A DNA stretch of 44,053 bases. Origin: HGM04593 sp045646845 (GTDB lineage Bacteria; Bacteroidota; Bacteroidia; Bacteroidales; Bacteroidaceae). The position numbers and the translations under genes are program-made. Positions 31,146-39,916 of the stretch are shown piece after piece (the stretch's first letter is position 1; each line of letters starts with the position of its first letter). The notes under the pieces were generated by a model. The model was not told the origin of the DNA. It did no database searches and worked only from the letters and a program-made list of their open reading frames with translations. The stretch lies in NCBI GenBank assembly GCA_045646845.1, contig JAZRLO010000005.1, positions 1-44,053 on the forward strand, in the 5' to 3' direction.

Positions 31146-31421
31146 ATGATAAGATTGAATGTTTTTATAAGTGTAGGTGCGGAGAACCGCGCCGCATTCG
31201 TTGAGATAGCAAAAGAGTTGGTAGCTGCATCGCAGAATGATGCCGGTTGTGTTGCATATGACCTGTTCGAGAGCAGTACACGTCCTGGTGTCTTGATGAT
31301 ATGCGAGACGTGGACCGATGATGCCGCACTTGCCGCACACGAGGCTGCACCGCATTTCGTGAATCTGGTTCCGAAGATGAACGGGCTTGCACAGATGAAG
31401 ATTGAACGTTTCGTGTTCTGA
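31146..31421 (+). CDS. Antibiotic biosynthesis monooxygenase (ABM) domain protein
   Basis: A 91-residue dimeric ferredoxin-like fold of the ABM/YgiN type: RLNVFISVGAENRAAFVEIA, then SQNDAGCVAYDLFES (the GCxxYDLFES signature) and CETWTDDAALAAHEAAPHF. Such proteins are often quinol or polyketide oxygenases without a cofactor, but many have no assigned substrate. No polyketide genes lie nearby, so a redox or detoxification role is more plausible. Confidence 0.88.
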   Translation: MIRLNVFISVGAENRAAFVEIAKELVAASQNDAGCVAYDLFESSTRPGVLMICETWTDDAALAAHEAAPHFVNLVPKMNGLAQMKIERFVF

Positions 31422-31471
31422 TGCATTTGCGGATATACCGCTAAACCGGCTGTTTAGTAGCCTGAACTGTT

Positions 31472-32083
31472 ATGGATAGAAAAAGAAAACTTTTATACGT
31501 ACACGGTTTTGCCTCGTCAGGCAATTCAGGTACAGTGATGGCGTTGCGCCGTCACCTTTCCGGTTGGACGGTCGTTGCCCCCGATCTGCCGGTCGATCCT
31601 TTCGAATCGCTCGAACTTTTGCGCCGCCTGCTGGATGAAGAGGCTCCCGATATTGTGGTCGGAACCTCCATGGGCGGAATGTACGCACAGCAGCTGTGGG
31701 GTGTGCCGCGTATAGTAGTGAATCCTTCGTTCGAGATGTCGCGTTCCCTTCTTTTCGGAAAGATGGGCCGTAACAAGTACATGTCGAAACGTAAGGACGG
31801 TGCGACGGAATTCCGCATAGACAAGGCAGTCGTGGAACGCTTTAAAGAGATGGAGAAGTATCAGTTCGACGGCATCACTGACGATGAGAAGAGACTTGTG
31901 GTAGGCCTTTTCGGTGACAAGGATCCGGTGGTGCATTTCCATCCTCTGATGTCGCAGCTCTACGGCGAGGAACGTTGCCGTTGGTTCAGCGGAGAGCACC
32001 GTCTCAACGATGAGCTGGTCAAGAAGGTTGTCTTGCCGGTAATAGCAGAATTGGCAGGTCCCGATGAGGCCTGCGGCTACTGA
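31472..32083 (+). CDS. YqiA/YcfP-like alpha/beta hydrolase
   Basis: A 203-residue alpha/beta hydrolase of the UPF0227/YqiA type. It begins with LLYVHGFASSGNSGT, and the nucleophile is S66 in VVGTSMGGMYAQQ. The acid is probably in GDKDPVVHF and the histidine in SGEHRLNDE. YqiA is an esterase with preference for palmitoyl-CoA and pNP esters in E. coli; the natural substrate is unknown. It is 50 bp after the ABM gene and probably cotranscribed. Confidence 0.85.
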   Translation: MDRKRKLLYVHGFASSGNSGTVMALRRHLSGWTVVAPDLPVDPFESLELLRRLLDEEAPDIVVGTSMGGMYAQQLWGVPRIVVNPSFEMSRSLLFGKMGRNKYMSKRKDGATEFRIDKAVVERFKEMEKYQFDGITDDEKRLVVGLFGDKDPVVHFHPLMSQLYGEERCRWFSGEHRLNDELVKKVVLPVIAELAGPDEACGY

Positions 32084-32196
32084 CCGGGGAAAGTGTCATC
32101 GATTACAGCTTCCGTGTAGTTTGTCTTCCATAGTTCAATACGGAATCTATTAGATATTTAAACAGTCCCCGATTTTCTAATGAACGGTTGTTTTTG

Positions 32197-32204
32197 TATA
32201 TTTG
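32197..32204 (+). promoter_or_regulatory. Promoter -7 box for the TonB receptor operon
   Basis: An exact TAnnTTTG box (TATATTTG) lies at 32197-32204 with a T-rich -33 region near 32173-32177. Transcription would start about 15 nt before the TTG start at 32226. Confidence 0.6.
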
Positions 32205-32225
32205 CATTCCTATTGAAATTACACG

Positions 32226-34439
32226 TTGAATACACTCTTTGCCATAATGTCTTTTCTGCTGCTGCCTGCTCCGGAGGTGGTTGACTCCGTCATGTTGCAA
32301 GGTGTCGATGTCGTCTCGTCGGTGAAAATGCCGGGTGACGGCAATTCAGGCGTTTGTTCCATGACTGCCATCAGCGGTGCGGAACTCGATGCACGGCATG
32401 TCTGTTCGGTAAAGGAACTCTCGGCTACGGTTCCAAACTTCTATCAGCCCGATTACGGCTCACGCATGACATCGTCGATATATGTTCGTGGCTTCGGCTC
32501 GCGTATCGACCAACCGGTGGTTGGTATGAACATTGATGACGTGCCTGTGATGAACAAGAACTGTTACGATTATGAACTGTTCGATATAGACCGTGTGCAG
32601 GTGGTGCGCGGTGCTCAGAGTGCGCTTTACGGGCGCAACACATCGGGCGGTGCCATAAATCTCTATACACTGTCGCCCTTTACATTCCAGGGGAAACGTC
32701 TCTCGTTGGAATACGGCAACGGCAACAGCTTGCGTGTCAAGGCTTCGCACTATTCGCGACATAGCGGCAAGTTTGGTTGGTCGGCAAGTGCCTTCTATAG
32801 CCATAGCGACGGCTTTTTCGAAAATAAGGAGCTGGGGGTGAACTGTGACGGTGGCGATAATCTCGCAGCGCGCTTGCGCGTGCAGTATATGCCTGTCGGG
32901 AATCTGAGCATCGACAATACTTTTGCTGTAGGTTATACCGATGAAGGGGGCTGGGCCTACCGCGCATATGATGCCGCTTCCGGCAAACTTGCTCCGGTCG
33001 CATATAACGATCCGTCAACATACCGCCGTTTTGTGGTCTCAGACGGGCTGGTGGTGAAGTGCTTCCTCGACTGGGCTACGCTCTCTTCGGCAACAGGGTT
33101 CCAATATCTGGAGGACCGCATGCGCATAGACAATGATTTCCTGCCCCTCGACTACTTCTCCATGGGGCAGTATCAGCGCGAGCGCTCATTGAATCAGGAG
33201 TTCGTGATCAAGTCGCATCTTTCCGGTGTTTTCAATTTTACAGGCGGCATTTCCGCTTTCTATAAGAATCTGGACCTTTCGGCCCCAGTGCGTTTCAAGC
33301 AGTATGGAATAGACAACCTGATATTGAAGAATGCCAACGAATATTATTATCATCTTCTTGGCCCCGATCGTGAACTGTCGTTCCGTGATGACAATTTAAC
33401 CCTTCACGATGACTTTGATATTCCTGCATATGGTGCCGCCGCATACTTTCTGGCGGAACTTTCGCTTGGCAATTTCGATTTTCAGGCAGGTCTCCGTCTC
33501 GATTACGAACGTTCTGTCATGGACTACGACTGCCGTTCACAGATCCATTACAAGACATACAGGAGCATGTCCGACTATACGCAGCTCAACACCTTCTTTA
33601 CAGGCAGGAACGAAACCGATGCTCTTGAACTGTTGCCGAGTTTTTCGGTTTCGTACAGGCACGGATGGGGTAATGTCTATCTGTCGGCGCGCAAGGGATT
33701 CAAAGCTGGCGGTTTCAATACCCAACTGTTTTCCGACATTCTGCAGAACCGAATGACCGGTGAACTTGTGGGCAACGTAACAGATACCGATGCATCCGCA
33801 ACTGTATATAAGCCAGAAGAGAACTGGACCTATGAACTTGGCGCACATGTATCTCCCTTGCCCGATGGCTCCTTGAACATCTCGGCGACCTTTTTTTATA
33901 TCGATTGCAGGAATCAGCAGCTTACGGTCTTCCCGAAAGGAATGAGCACCGGGCGCATGATGTCTAACGCCGGCAAGTCGTTCAGCTGCGGTGCGGAACT
34001 TGCCGCAAACTATTCGGCCGGTCCGTTCACGGTAGGCGCATCGTATGGATATACTCATGCCGAGTTCCGCGAATATGTCAGCGGTGACAGCGACTATTCG
34101 GGGAACATACTGCCATTTGCACCTCGCGAGACGGTGTCGGCTAATGTGGCATACAGGCTGCCTGTACCGCAAAGTTTTGCCGATTCCTTCACGCTGAACG
34201 CCGGTTGGAACGGGGTAGGGCGCATATACTGGAACGAGGAGAACAGCCTTACGCAAGCCTTCTATGGTCTGCTGTCGGCTTCGATAGATTGGCGCAAAGG
34301 AGTTTTCGGTGCTTCGTTGTGGGGTAAGAATCTGCTTAATGAACAATATAATACCTTCTATTTCCGTTCAATAGGAAACGATTTCTTTGCACAAGGAAAG
34401 CCCCTGCAGTTCGGAATATCATTGAATGTTAACCTTTAA
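32226..34439 (+). CDS. TonB-dependent outer-membrane receptor
   Basis: The 737-residue product shows a plug domain at ~25-135 (VPNFYQPDYGSRMTSSIYVR, IDDVPVMNKNC, DRVQVVRGAQSALYGRNTSG) and a 22-strand barrel ending with the usual aromatic C-terminal strand (PLQFGISLNVNL). There is no SusC-type N-terminal carboxypeptidase-like domain. It is therefore a classical siderophore, cobalamin or small-molecule type receptor rather than a glycan SusC. The start appears to be TTG 32226: an in-frame stop lies at 32214, and ATG 32247 would shorten an already modest signal sequence. The next gene, a lipoprotein, starts 2 bp after the stop. Confidence 0.92.
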   Translation: MNTLFAIMSFLLLPAPEVVDSVMLQGVDVVSSVKMPGDGNSGVCSMTAISGAELDARHVCSVKELSATVPNFYQPDYGSRMTSSIYVRGFGSRIDQPVVGMNIDDVPVMNKNCYDYELFDIDRVQVVRGAQSALYGRNTSGGAINLYTLSPFTFQGKRLSLEYGNGNSLRVKASHYSRHSGKFGWSASAFYSHSDGFFENKELGVNCDGGDNLAARLRVQYMPVGNLSIDNTFAVGYTDEGGWAYRAYDAASGKLAPVAYNDPSTYRRFVVSDGLVVKCFLDWATLSSATGFQYLEDRMRIDNDFLPLDYFSMGQYQRERSLNQEFVIKSHLSGVFNFTGGISAFYKNLDLSAPVRFKQYGIDNLILKNANEYYYHLLGPDRELSFRDDNLTLHDDFDIPAYGAAAYFLAELSLGNFDFQAGLRLDYERSVMDYDCRSQIHYKTYRSMSDYTQLNTFFTGRNETDALELLPSFSVSYRHGWGNVYLSARKGFKAGGFNTQLFSDILQNRMTGELVGNVTDTDASATVYKPEENWTYELGAHVSPLPDGSLNISATFFYIDCRNQQLTVFPKGMSTGRMMSNAGKSFSCGAELAANYSAGPFTVGASYGYTHAEFREYVSGDSDYSGNILPFAPRETVSANVAYRLPVPQSFADSFTLNAGWNGVGRIYWNEENSLTQAFYGLLSASIDWRKGVFGASLWGKNLLNEQYNTFYFRSIGNDFFAQGKPLQFGISLNVNL

Positions 34440-34441
34440 AA

Positions 34442-35293
34442 ATGAATAATATTATGAATATCAAGATGAAAAGACTGTTTCTGTTGCCGTTGCTCATGCT
34501 CTCTGCGGTTATTCTCTCCTGCTCGGGTGACGATGACAATAACATGCTGAAGATTGAAAACAAGGTGTTTGCAGGTGAACTCATGTTTAATGGGTCAGCT
34601 ATGGCCGATGACATCAGGTGCGAACTCAATATCATTGACGGAATGGCTTCCATTACTCTTTGTGGCGTTAAATTCGATCCGGCAATGCCCGAGGTCGATA
34701 TGACAATCTCCATGCTTGACTGCAAGAGAAGTACAGCCGGTTATGAGATAACCGGCAGGAATATAGTGCCGTTGGCAGGCGGCCAGCCGATGATGGATTT
34801 CATGGTGTCGTCGGTTGAGGCCTCTCTTGTAGGCGACAAGTTCATCATGTCTGCGGTGACTGCAATAGGAACCATCGGTTTCAGCAATGTCCCTTCCGCT
34901 CCCGCGACTCCGTCGGGAAGCAAATACAGGGGCATGCTTCAGGTAGAGGAGTTCTCCAAGGAGGTGTTGGTGAACGTTGTGAGAAACAATGATGCCGGAA
35001 CGCTCGATATGGTAATAAATGATGTGAAGTTTGCGGCCAATATGCCGTTGGAACTTGACATAACCCTAAAGGATATACCCTTTGTCAGCGGTTTGGGAAT
35101 AAGTTTCATTGCGGAGAATGTGGCTCCATACATAAATACGGAGAGTGAACCGGCTGCGGCCTATATGTTCGCGGTAGTGGAAGGCGACATTAATGGCGGA
35201 AGGCTCACGTTCACGGCAAAAATGGCCGATAACCTTGCTCCTTACGTTGCAGGCAAGGAGTTCGTTTTCAGTGGTGAAGGTGTTGTGGAATAA
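34442..35293 (+). CDS. Lipoprotein with duplicated calycin-like domain, partner of the TonB receptor
   Basis: The 283-residue product has a lipoprotein signal (MKRLFLLPLLMLSAVILSCS, lipobox ILSC) followed by acidic GDDDNN, which fits the Bacteroidetes lipoprotein export signal. Two halves of the mature protein repeat the same pattern. Half 1 (~40-150) has ...NIIDGMASITLCGVKFDPAM, and half 2 (~165-283) has ...GTLDMVINDVKFAANMP; both continue to an M.FMV / YMFAVVE strand. It resembles the calycin-like lipoproteins found beside TonB receptors. Candidate starts are 34442, 34454 and 34466; the first is 2 bp after the receptor stop. It probably binds the ligand at the cell surface. The ligand is unknown. 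Confidence 0.75.
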   Translation: MNNIMNIKMKRLFLLPLLMLSAVILSCSGDDDNNMLKIENKVFAGELMFNGSAMADDIRCELNIIDGMASITLCGVKFDPAMPEVDMTISMLDCKRSTAGYEITGRNIVPLAGGQPMMDFMVSSVEASLVGDKFIMSAVTAIGTIGFSNVPSAPATPSGSKYRGMLQVEEFSKEVLVNVVRNNDAGTLDMVINDVKFAANMPLELDITLKDIPFVSGLGISFIAENVAPYINTESEPAAAYMFAVVEGDINGGRLTFTAKMADNLAPYVAGKEFVFSGEGVVE

Positions 35294-35322
35294 ATCAAGG
35301 ACTGTCTATTAAATCAGATATT

Positions 35323-36984
35323 ATGTGCAGGAATTTTTTTGCAACTGTAGTGGCCATCTTCGCAGTGATGCCGCTTGCGGCGCAGTTGAAGGCGGAGTGG
35401 GGCGACATTGATACCCGCTATCCGATGAATTCAACCGACGAGGTCAAGAGCGTTCAGGTCAGTAAAGCCGTTGCGTGGAAGGGCGAGCGCGTAAATCTTC
35501 AGCTGAAGGTGGTCAATCCCTTGCCCGAAGAGTGCGAGGTGAAATATGTGTTCAGTGAACTGAAGTGCGGAAAAAATGTTATCCCTGCCGCGAATATCGT
35601 GGGTGGCTTCGTTGAACCTGTAATTACTGACCGCTTCATAGGGTGCGGCAAGCACGAGGTGGACGCTTATGGCGAGAATCTTGTGGCTGACCGTATTACG
35701 GGTGATAATCCTGCTTCTATGGCAGCCGGTTCCATGCGCGGACTGTGGCTTACCGTGCAGGTTCCCCGGGATGCGAAGGCCGGTACATACAGGGGGTATG
35801 TGGAACTGGCATGTGGGGGCAAGACAAAGAGGTTTGCTTTTTCAGTCAAGGTCCTCGACCGTACATTGCCTGCGCCCAAGGATTGGAAATTCCATCTTGA
35901 CCTTTGGCAGAACCCTTATGCCGTTGCGCGTGTACATAATGTTGAACTTTGGAGCAAGGAACACTTTGACGTGTTGCGCCCGTATATGCTCAAGCTTGCA
36001 TCGGCAGGCCAGAAGGCCATTACGGCAACGCTCATCGACCGCCCCTGGGACGGCCAGACATACGACCCGTTCGGCAGCATGGTCACATGGATAAAGAAAG
36101 CCGACGGTACATGGTTGTATGACTTTACGATATTTGACCGTTGGGTCGAATTCATGATGTCATGCGGCATAGACAAAGAGATTACATGCTTTTCTATGAT
36201 ACCGTGGAAACTCTCTTTCCGCTATTATGATCAGGCTACGCACTCGCACAAATATATCGAATGCGCTCCCGGTGACGAGGCTTATGCGCAATTCTGGGGC
36301 GGAATGCTCGGTGCGTTCGCGGAGCACCTCAAAGAGAAGGGGTGGTTCGACAAGACTTTTATCTCAATGGACGAACGCAGCATGCAGCAGATGCAGGCGG
36401 CGATAAAGGTCATAAAGGAGTATGCTCCAGGCATGAAGATTTCAATGGCCGGCAATTATCATCCCGAAATAGAGGCGGACATTCATGATTATTGTCTCGA
36501 TATATTCGCATACGGTGCATATACCCCGGAACTTATAGCGAAGCGCAGGGCTGTCGGCAAGGTCTCTACCTATTACACCTGCTGCAGTGCGGAGTATCCC
36601 AACCTGTTTACGTTTAGCGACCCTGCAGACGCCGAGTTCATCGCGCTCGAGGCACTTGCCAAGGATCTTGATGGTTATCTGCGTTGGGCATACAACAGTT
36701 GGACGGTCACTCCCGAAAAGGATTCCCGTTTCACTGCATGGCCGGCAGGAGATACCTATGTGATATACCCGTTCAGCATAAGCTCTGTCCGTTGGGAACG
36801 TCTTGTGCAGGGCATACAGCAGTTCGAAAAGTACAAGATACTTCTCTCCGAGGCGGAAAAGAGCGGTAACGTTTCACGCGTAAAGGCACTGAAGCGGCTT
36901 CTTGAGGGTATAGATGTTAAGAGTATCGCGGACAAAAGCGAGGCTATGACCAAAAAGTTCCGTGATGCCCTGAATGCAATGTGA
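35323..36984 (+). CDS. Secreted glycoside hydrolase, GH123/DUF4091-like
   Basis: The 553-residue product has a Sec signal (MCRNFFATVVAIFAVMPLAAQ), an N-terminal beta domain at ~25-190, and a C-terminal barrel. The Asp-Glu pair D350-E351 in FISMDERSM matches the substrate-assisted DE catalytic pair of GH123. Tyrosines and a tryptophan nearby (YTCCSAEYPN, LRWAYNSW) fit the aromatic N-acetyl pocket. GH123 enzymes remove beta-N-acetylgalactosamine from glycosphingolipids and glycans; DUF4091 relatives may differ. It follows the TonB pair by 30 bp, but glycan uptake by that receptor is not implied. Confidence 0.83.
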   Translation: MCRNFFATVVAIFAVMPLAAQLKAEWGDIDTRYPMNSTDEVKSVQVSKAVAWKGERVNLQLKVVNPLPEECEVKYVFSELKCGKNVIPAANIVGGFVEPVITDRFIGCGKHEVDAYGENLVADRITGDNPASMAAGSMRGLWLTVQVPRDAKAGTYRGYVELACGGKTKRFAFSVKVLDRTLPAPKDWKFHLDLWQNPYAVARVHNVELWSKEHFDVLRPYMLKLASAGQKAITATLIDRPWDGQTYDPFGSMVTWIKKADGTWLYDFTIFDRWVEFMMSCGIDKEITCFSMIPWKLSFRYYDQATHSHKYIECAPGDEAYAQFWGGMLGAFAEHLKEKGWFDKTFISMDERSMQQMQAAIKVIKEYAPGMKISMAGNYHPEIEADIHDYCLDIFAYGAYTPELIAKRRAVGKVSTYYTCCSAEYPNLFTFSDPADAEFIALEALAKDLDGYLRWAYNSWTVTPEKDSRFTAWPAGDTYVIYPFSISSVRWERLVQGIQQFEKYKILLSEAEKSGNVSRVKALKRLLEGIDVKSIADKSEAMTKKFRDALNAM

Positions 36985-36994
36985 AAAGGTTGTC

Positions 36995-37879
36995 ATGAAG
37001 AGGTTGTGCAGGATAATGCTACTGTTGCTCATGTGCGCTCCGTTCGTCGCGCATGCGCGAGTGTACAGGGTCGAGGATGTTCCTATGGTGCATCTTCAGG
37101 ACCGTACACGGTATGTGTGTAATCCCGACAACATCCTTTCGGCCTCTGTGGTAGCTTCGATAGACAGCACTCTCTTCTCTCTTGAGGAAAAGACCGGGAT
37201 ACAGGTGCTTGTCGCTGTACTTACGGATATAGAAGGCGGTGACTGTTTCGACTTCGCCTATCGCTTGGGGGAGAAGAACGGTGTAGGGCAGAAGGGACGT
37301 GACAACGGACTTGTCGTGTTGTTGGTAACAGGTGAACGTTGTGTGCAGTTTGCGACGGGATACGGTCTCGAGGGCGTGATGCCCGATGCAATATGTAAAC
37401 GCATACAACAGCAATATATGGTGGAGCATTTCGCCGATGACGACTGGGATGCGGGAATGGTGGCAGGAATGCGTGCCGTCTGCGGTGTCCTGGATGGGAC
37501 AATGGAGCCACCTGCCGATGACGAAGAAGACCTTGTTGCCATTCTGTTTCTTGTGGCATTCGTTATAATAGGTGTTCTGGTCATAGTGTTTGCTGTGTGG
37601 CATGGCAGCCGCTGTCCCAAGTGCGGCAAACACAATATTCAACGCGTTGATTCGCATATTGTAACAGAAATCACCGGTCGTAGAAAACTGGAAATTACTT
37701 ATGTCTGCAAGGATTGTGGTCACACATTCAAACGGAGTAGTGATAATATTAATTCCCACGGTGGTGGTTCGCGCGGCGGAGGTATGATAATAGGCGGAGG
37801 CTTTGGCCGTGGCGGTGGTTTCGGCGGAAGCTTCGGTGGAGGACGTTTCGGTGGTGGCGGTAGCGGCAGCCGTTTTTGA
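36995..37879 (+). CDS. TPM domain protein with zinc ribbon and Gly-rich tail (YgcG-like)
   Basis: The 294-residue product starts at ATG 36995 (MKRLCRIMLLLLMCAPFVAH), 10 bp after the previous stop, and has a signal peptide. A TPM domain at ~35-165 contains NPDNILSASVVASIDSTLF, TGIQVLVAVLTDIEGGD and a phosphatase-like acidic pocket. A membrane helix at ~180-205 is followed by a zinc ribbon (CPKCGKHN ... CKDCGHTF) and a Gly-rich tail ending GGSGSRF. TPM proteins are often paired with LemA, which follows here at 37917. Their role is unclear, perhaps in membrane-protein turnover or photosystem-like repair in plants. Confidence 0.88.
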   Translation: MKRLCRIMLLLLMCAPFVAHARVYRVEDVPMVHLQDRTRYVCNPDNILSASVVASIDSTLFSLEEKTGIQVLVAVLTDIEGGDCFDFAYRLGEKNGVGQKGRDNGLVVLLVTGERCVQFATGYGLEGVMPDAICKRIQQQYMVEHFADDDWDAGMVAGMRAVCGVLDGTMEPPADDEEDLVAILFLVAFVIIGVLVIVFAVWHGSRCPKCGKHNIQRVDSHIVTEITGRRKLEITYVCKDCGHTFKRSSDNINSHGGGSRGGGMIIGGGFGRGGGFGGSFGGGRFGGGGSGSRF

Positions 37880-37916
37880 GTTTAGTATAACAGTATGAAC
37901 ATAAAATGATTTGAAT

Positions 37917-38507
37917 ATGAAAAAGTCAACAATCGTAACTCTTTCGGTAGCAGGCGTCATCTTGCTTATCGTAATATGGATGATTTCGGGTTACAATGGC
38001 CTGGTTTCGGCCGAGGAAGAGGTGAACAATGCATGGAGCAATGTCGAGAACCAGTATCAGCGTCGTGCCGACCTTATCCCTAATCTTGTGAATACCGTTA
38101 AGGGCTATGCTTCGCACGAAAAGGAGACTCTTGATGCCGTGACACAGGCGCGTACCCGTGCTACGCAACTCACTGTGCAGGCCGATGAACTCACCCCCGA
38201 GAAGATAAAGGAGTATCAGCAGGTGCAGGGCGAAGTTGGGGCTGCTCTGGGACGTCTGATAGCTATAAGTGAAGCATATCCCGACCTTAAGGCCAACCAG
38301 AACTTTCTTGAACTGCAGGCTCAGCTCGAGGGTACGGAGAACCGCATAAGTGTAGAACGCCGTAAATTCAATGATGCTGCAAAGGAGTATAATGCTTCTA
38401 TCCGTTCTTTCCCGCGCAACCTGCTTGCCGGAATGTTCGGCTTTGAGAAGCGTCCCTATTTCGAGTCTGCCGAGGGCTCTGAATCGGCACCCATTGTGGC
38501 CTTCTGA
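37917..38507 (+). CDS. lemA: LemA family protein
   Basis: The 196-residue product has an N-terminal membrane helix (VTLSVAGVILLIVIWMISGY) and the LemA signature NNAWSNVENQYQRRADLIPNLVN at ~37-60, followed by helical bundles and the hydrophobic tail SIRSFPRNLLAGMFGFEKRPYF. ATG 37917 is preferred to the upstream TTG at 37911. LemA proteins are paired with TPM/YgcG proteins in many bacteria, as here. Molecular function is not established. Confidence 0.93.
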   Translation: MKKSTIVTLSVAGVILLIVIWMISGYNGLVSAEEEVNNAWSNVENQYQRRADLIPNLVNTVKGYASHEKETLDAVTQARTRATQLTVQADELTPEKIKEYQQVQGEVGAALGRLIAISEAYPDLKANQNFLELQAQLEGTENRISVERRKFNDAAKEYNASIRSFPRNLLAGMFGFEKRPYFESAEGSESAPIVAF

Positions 38508-38548
38508 CAGGAATTCCGCAAAAGTATAACAATGCAAAAGATATTATT

Positions 38549-39706
38549 ATGGAAATATCACCAGCAATAAAATATGTAGGTGTCGATGACCTTGATATCG
38601 ACCTCTTTGAGAGCCAGTATGTGGTACCCGAGGGAATGGCATACAATTCGTACATAATCCTCGATGAAAAGGTGGCAATCATGGATACAGTCGATGCACG
38701 CAAAGGTTCAGCGTGGTGGGCAAATGTAGAGGCTGTTCTTGGTGACCGCAAACCCGATTACCTTGTTGTGCAGCATCTGGAACCCGACCATGCAGCGCTC
38801 GTCCACGAAGTGCTCGACCGCTATCCACAGGTGAAGGTTGTTGCAACTGCAAAGGCTGTGCAGATGATGCCGCAATTCTTTGGGAAAGTTGATTTTGAAG
38901 GTCGCACAATAGCCGTTAAAGAGGGCGACACCTTGTCATTGGGCAACCACACCTTGCAGTTCTTTGTGGCTCCAATGGTGCACTGGCCCGAGGTGATGGT
39001 CTCATACGAGCAGAGCGAGAAGGTGCTTTTTGCTGCCGATGCGTTCGGCAAGTTCGGTGCTTTGTGCAATGGCGGTGCCTGGGATTGCGAGGCACGCCGC
39101 TACTTTATAAACATCTGCGGCAAGTATGGTGCGCAGGTGCAGACACTGCTCAAAAAGGCGGCAACACTCGATATAAAGACAATTTGCCCGTTGCATGGCC
39201 CTGTGCTGACAGAAAATCTCGGCCATTACATTGGACTCTATGATATCTGGAGCAAGTATGAGCCGGAGAATGAGGGTGTGCTTGTGGCATACGCATCAAT
39301 TCATGGCGGAACAGCTGTTGCAGCCAACCGTCTTGCCGACATGTTGCGCGAAAAGGGCGCGCCCAAGGTTGTAGTTACCGACCTCTCCCGTTGCGATATG
39401 GCCGAGGCAGTGGAGGATGCCTTCCGCTACAGCCATATGGTGGTGTGCGCAGCGTCTTATGATGCCGACGTGTTCCCTCCGATGCACGACTTCCTGCACC
39501 ACCTGAAGCTGAAGAACTATCAAAACCGCAGGGTGGCGATAATGGAGAACGGCTCATGGGCTCCCACTGCGGGGCGCGTGATGCGTGCGATGCTCGAGGA
39601 CATGAAAAACGTGGAGATTGTTGAACCGGTGGTTACAATCCGTTCGCGTATGAACGACGGCGATATTCCGGCAATGGAACTGTTGGCAGGAAATCTGTTG
39701 GCATAA
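38549..39706 (+). CDS. FprA-type flavodiiron protein
   Basis: The 385-residue A-type flavoprotein has an N-terminal beta-lactamase-like diiron domain and a C-terminal flavodoxin domain (~250-385). Iron ligands are visible as H76-x-E78-x-D80 in HLEPDHAALVHE, H145 in MVHWPEVM and D164 in AADAFGKF, with a further His in CPLHGPV. The FMN site is in VAYASIHGGTAVAA. It reduces oxygen or nitric oxide to water or N2O and protects anaerobes from O2/NO. It stands 41 bp after lemA and is closed by a terminator. Confidence 0.93.
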   Translation: MEISPAIKYVGVDDLDIDLFESQYVVPEGMAYNSYIILDEKVAIMDTVDARKGSAWWANVEAVLGDRKPDYLVVQHLEPDHAALVHEVLDRYPQVKVVATAKAVQMMPQFFGKVDFEGRTIAVKEGDTLSLGNHTLQFFVAPMVHWPEVMVSYEQSEKVLFAADAFGKFGALCNGGAWDCEARRYFINICGKYGAQVQTLLKKAATLDIKTICPLHGPVLTENLGHYIGLYDIWSKYEPENEGVLVAYASIHGGTAVAANRLADMLREKGAPKVVVTDLSRCDMAEAVEDAFRYSHMVVCAASYDADVFPPMHDFLHHLKLKNYQNRRVAIMENGSWAPTAGRVMRAMLEDMKNVEIVEPVVTIRSRMNDGDIPAMELLAGNLLA

Positions 39707-39722
39707 GGAACTTCTCTTGCAT

Positions 39723-39766
39723 GAAAAGGTGGTTGTGGCATTTGCTGCAGCCGCTTTTCGTTTTTA
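39723..39766 (+). terminator. Terminator after the flavodiiron protein gene
   Basis: GAAAAG at 39723-39728 pairs with CTTTTC at 39754-39759, and inner GGTTG with CAGCC, around a GC-rich loop. A T-run (GTTTTT) follows. Confidence 0.7.
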
Positions 39767-39916
39767 ACATATCTGCAATTGCTGAATGGTAGGCATTTTT
39801 TTGCACTTGTAAAAAAAATGCTCTATTTTTGCTTGTAATTATATATATTATATATAAATTGCCCTGAAAACGGATATATTAAACAAAACTTAATACTAAC
39901 TTCAAAAATTTATTCT
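39767..39916. other. GH95 upstream region
   Basis: About 150 bp of AT-rich DNA holding the GH95 promoter at 39800-39831 and a leader with an (AT)-rich dyad, TATATATATTATATATA near 39840-39857. No gene. Confidence 0.5.
39800..39831 (+). promoter_or_regulatory. Promoter for the GH95 gene
   Basis: TTTG at 39800-39803 and an exact -7 box TATTTTTG at 39824-39831, 20 bp apart. The leader of about 80 nt includes the AT-rich dyad. Confidence 0.72.
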
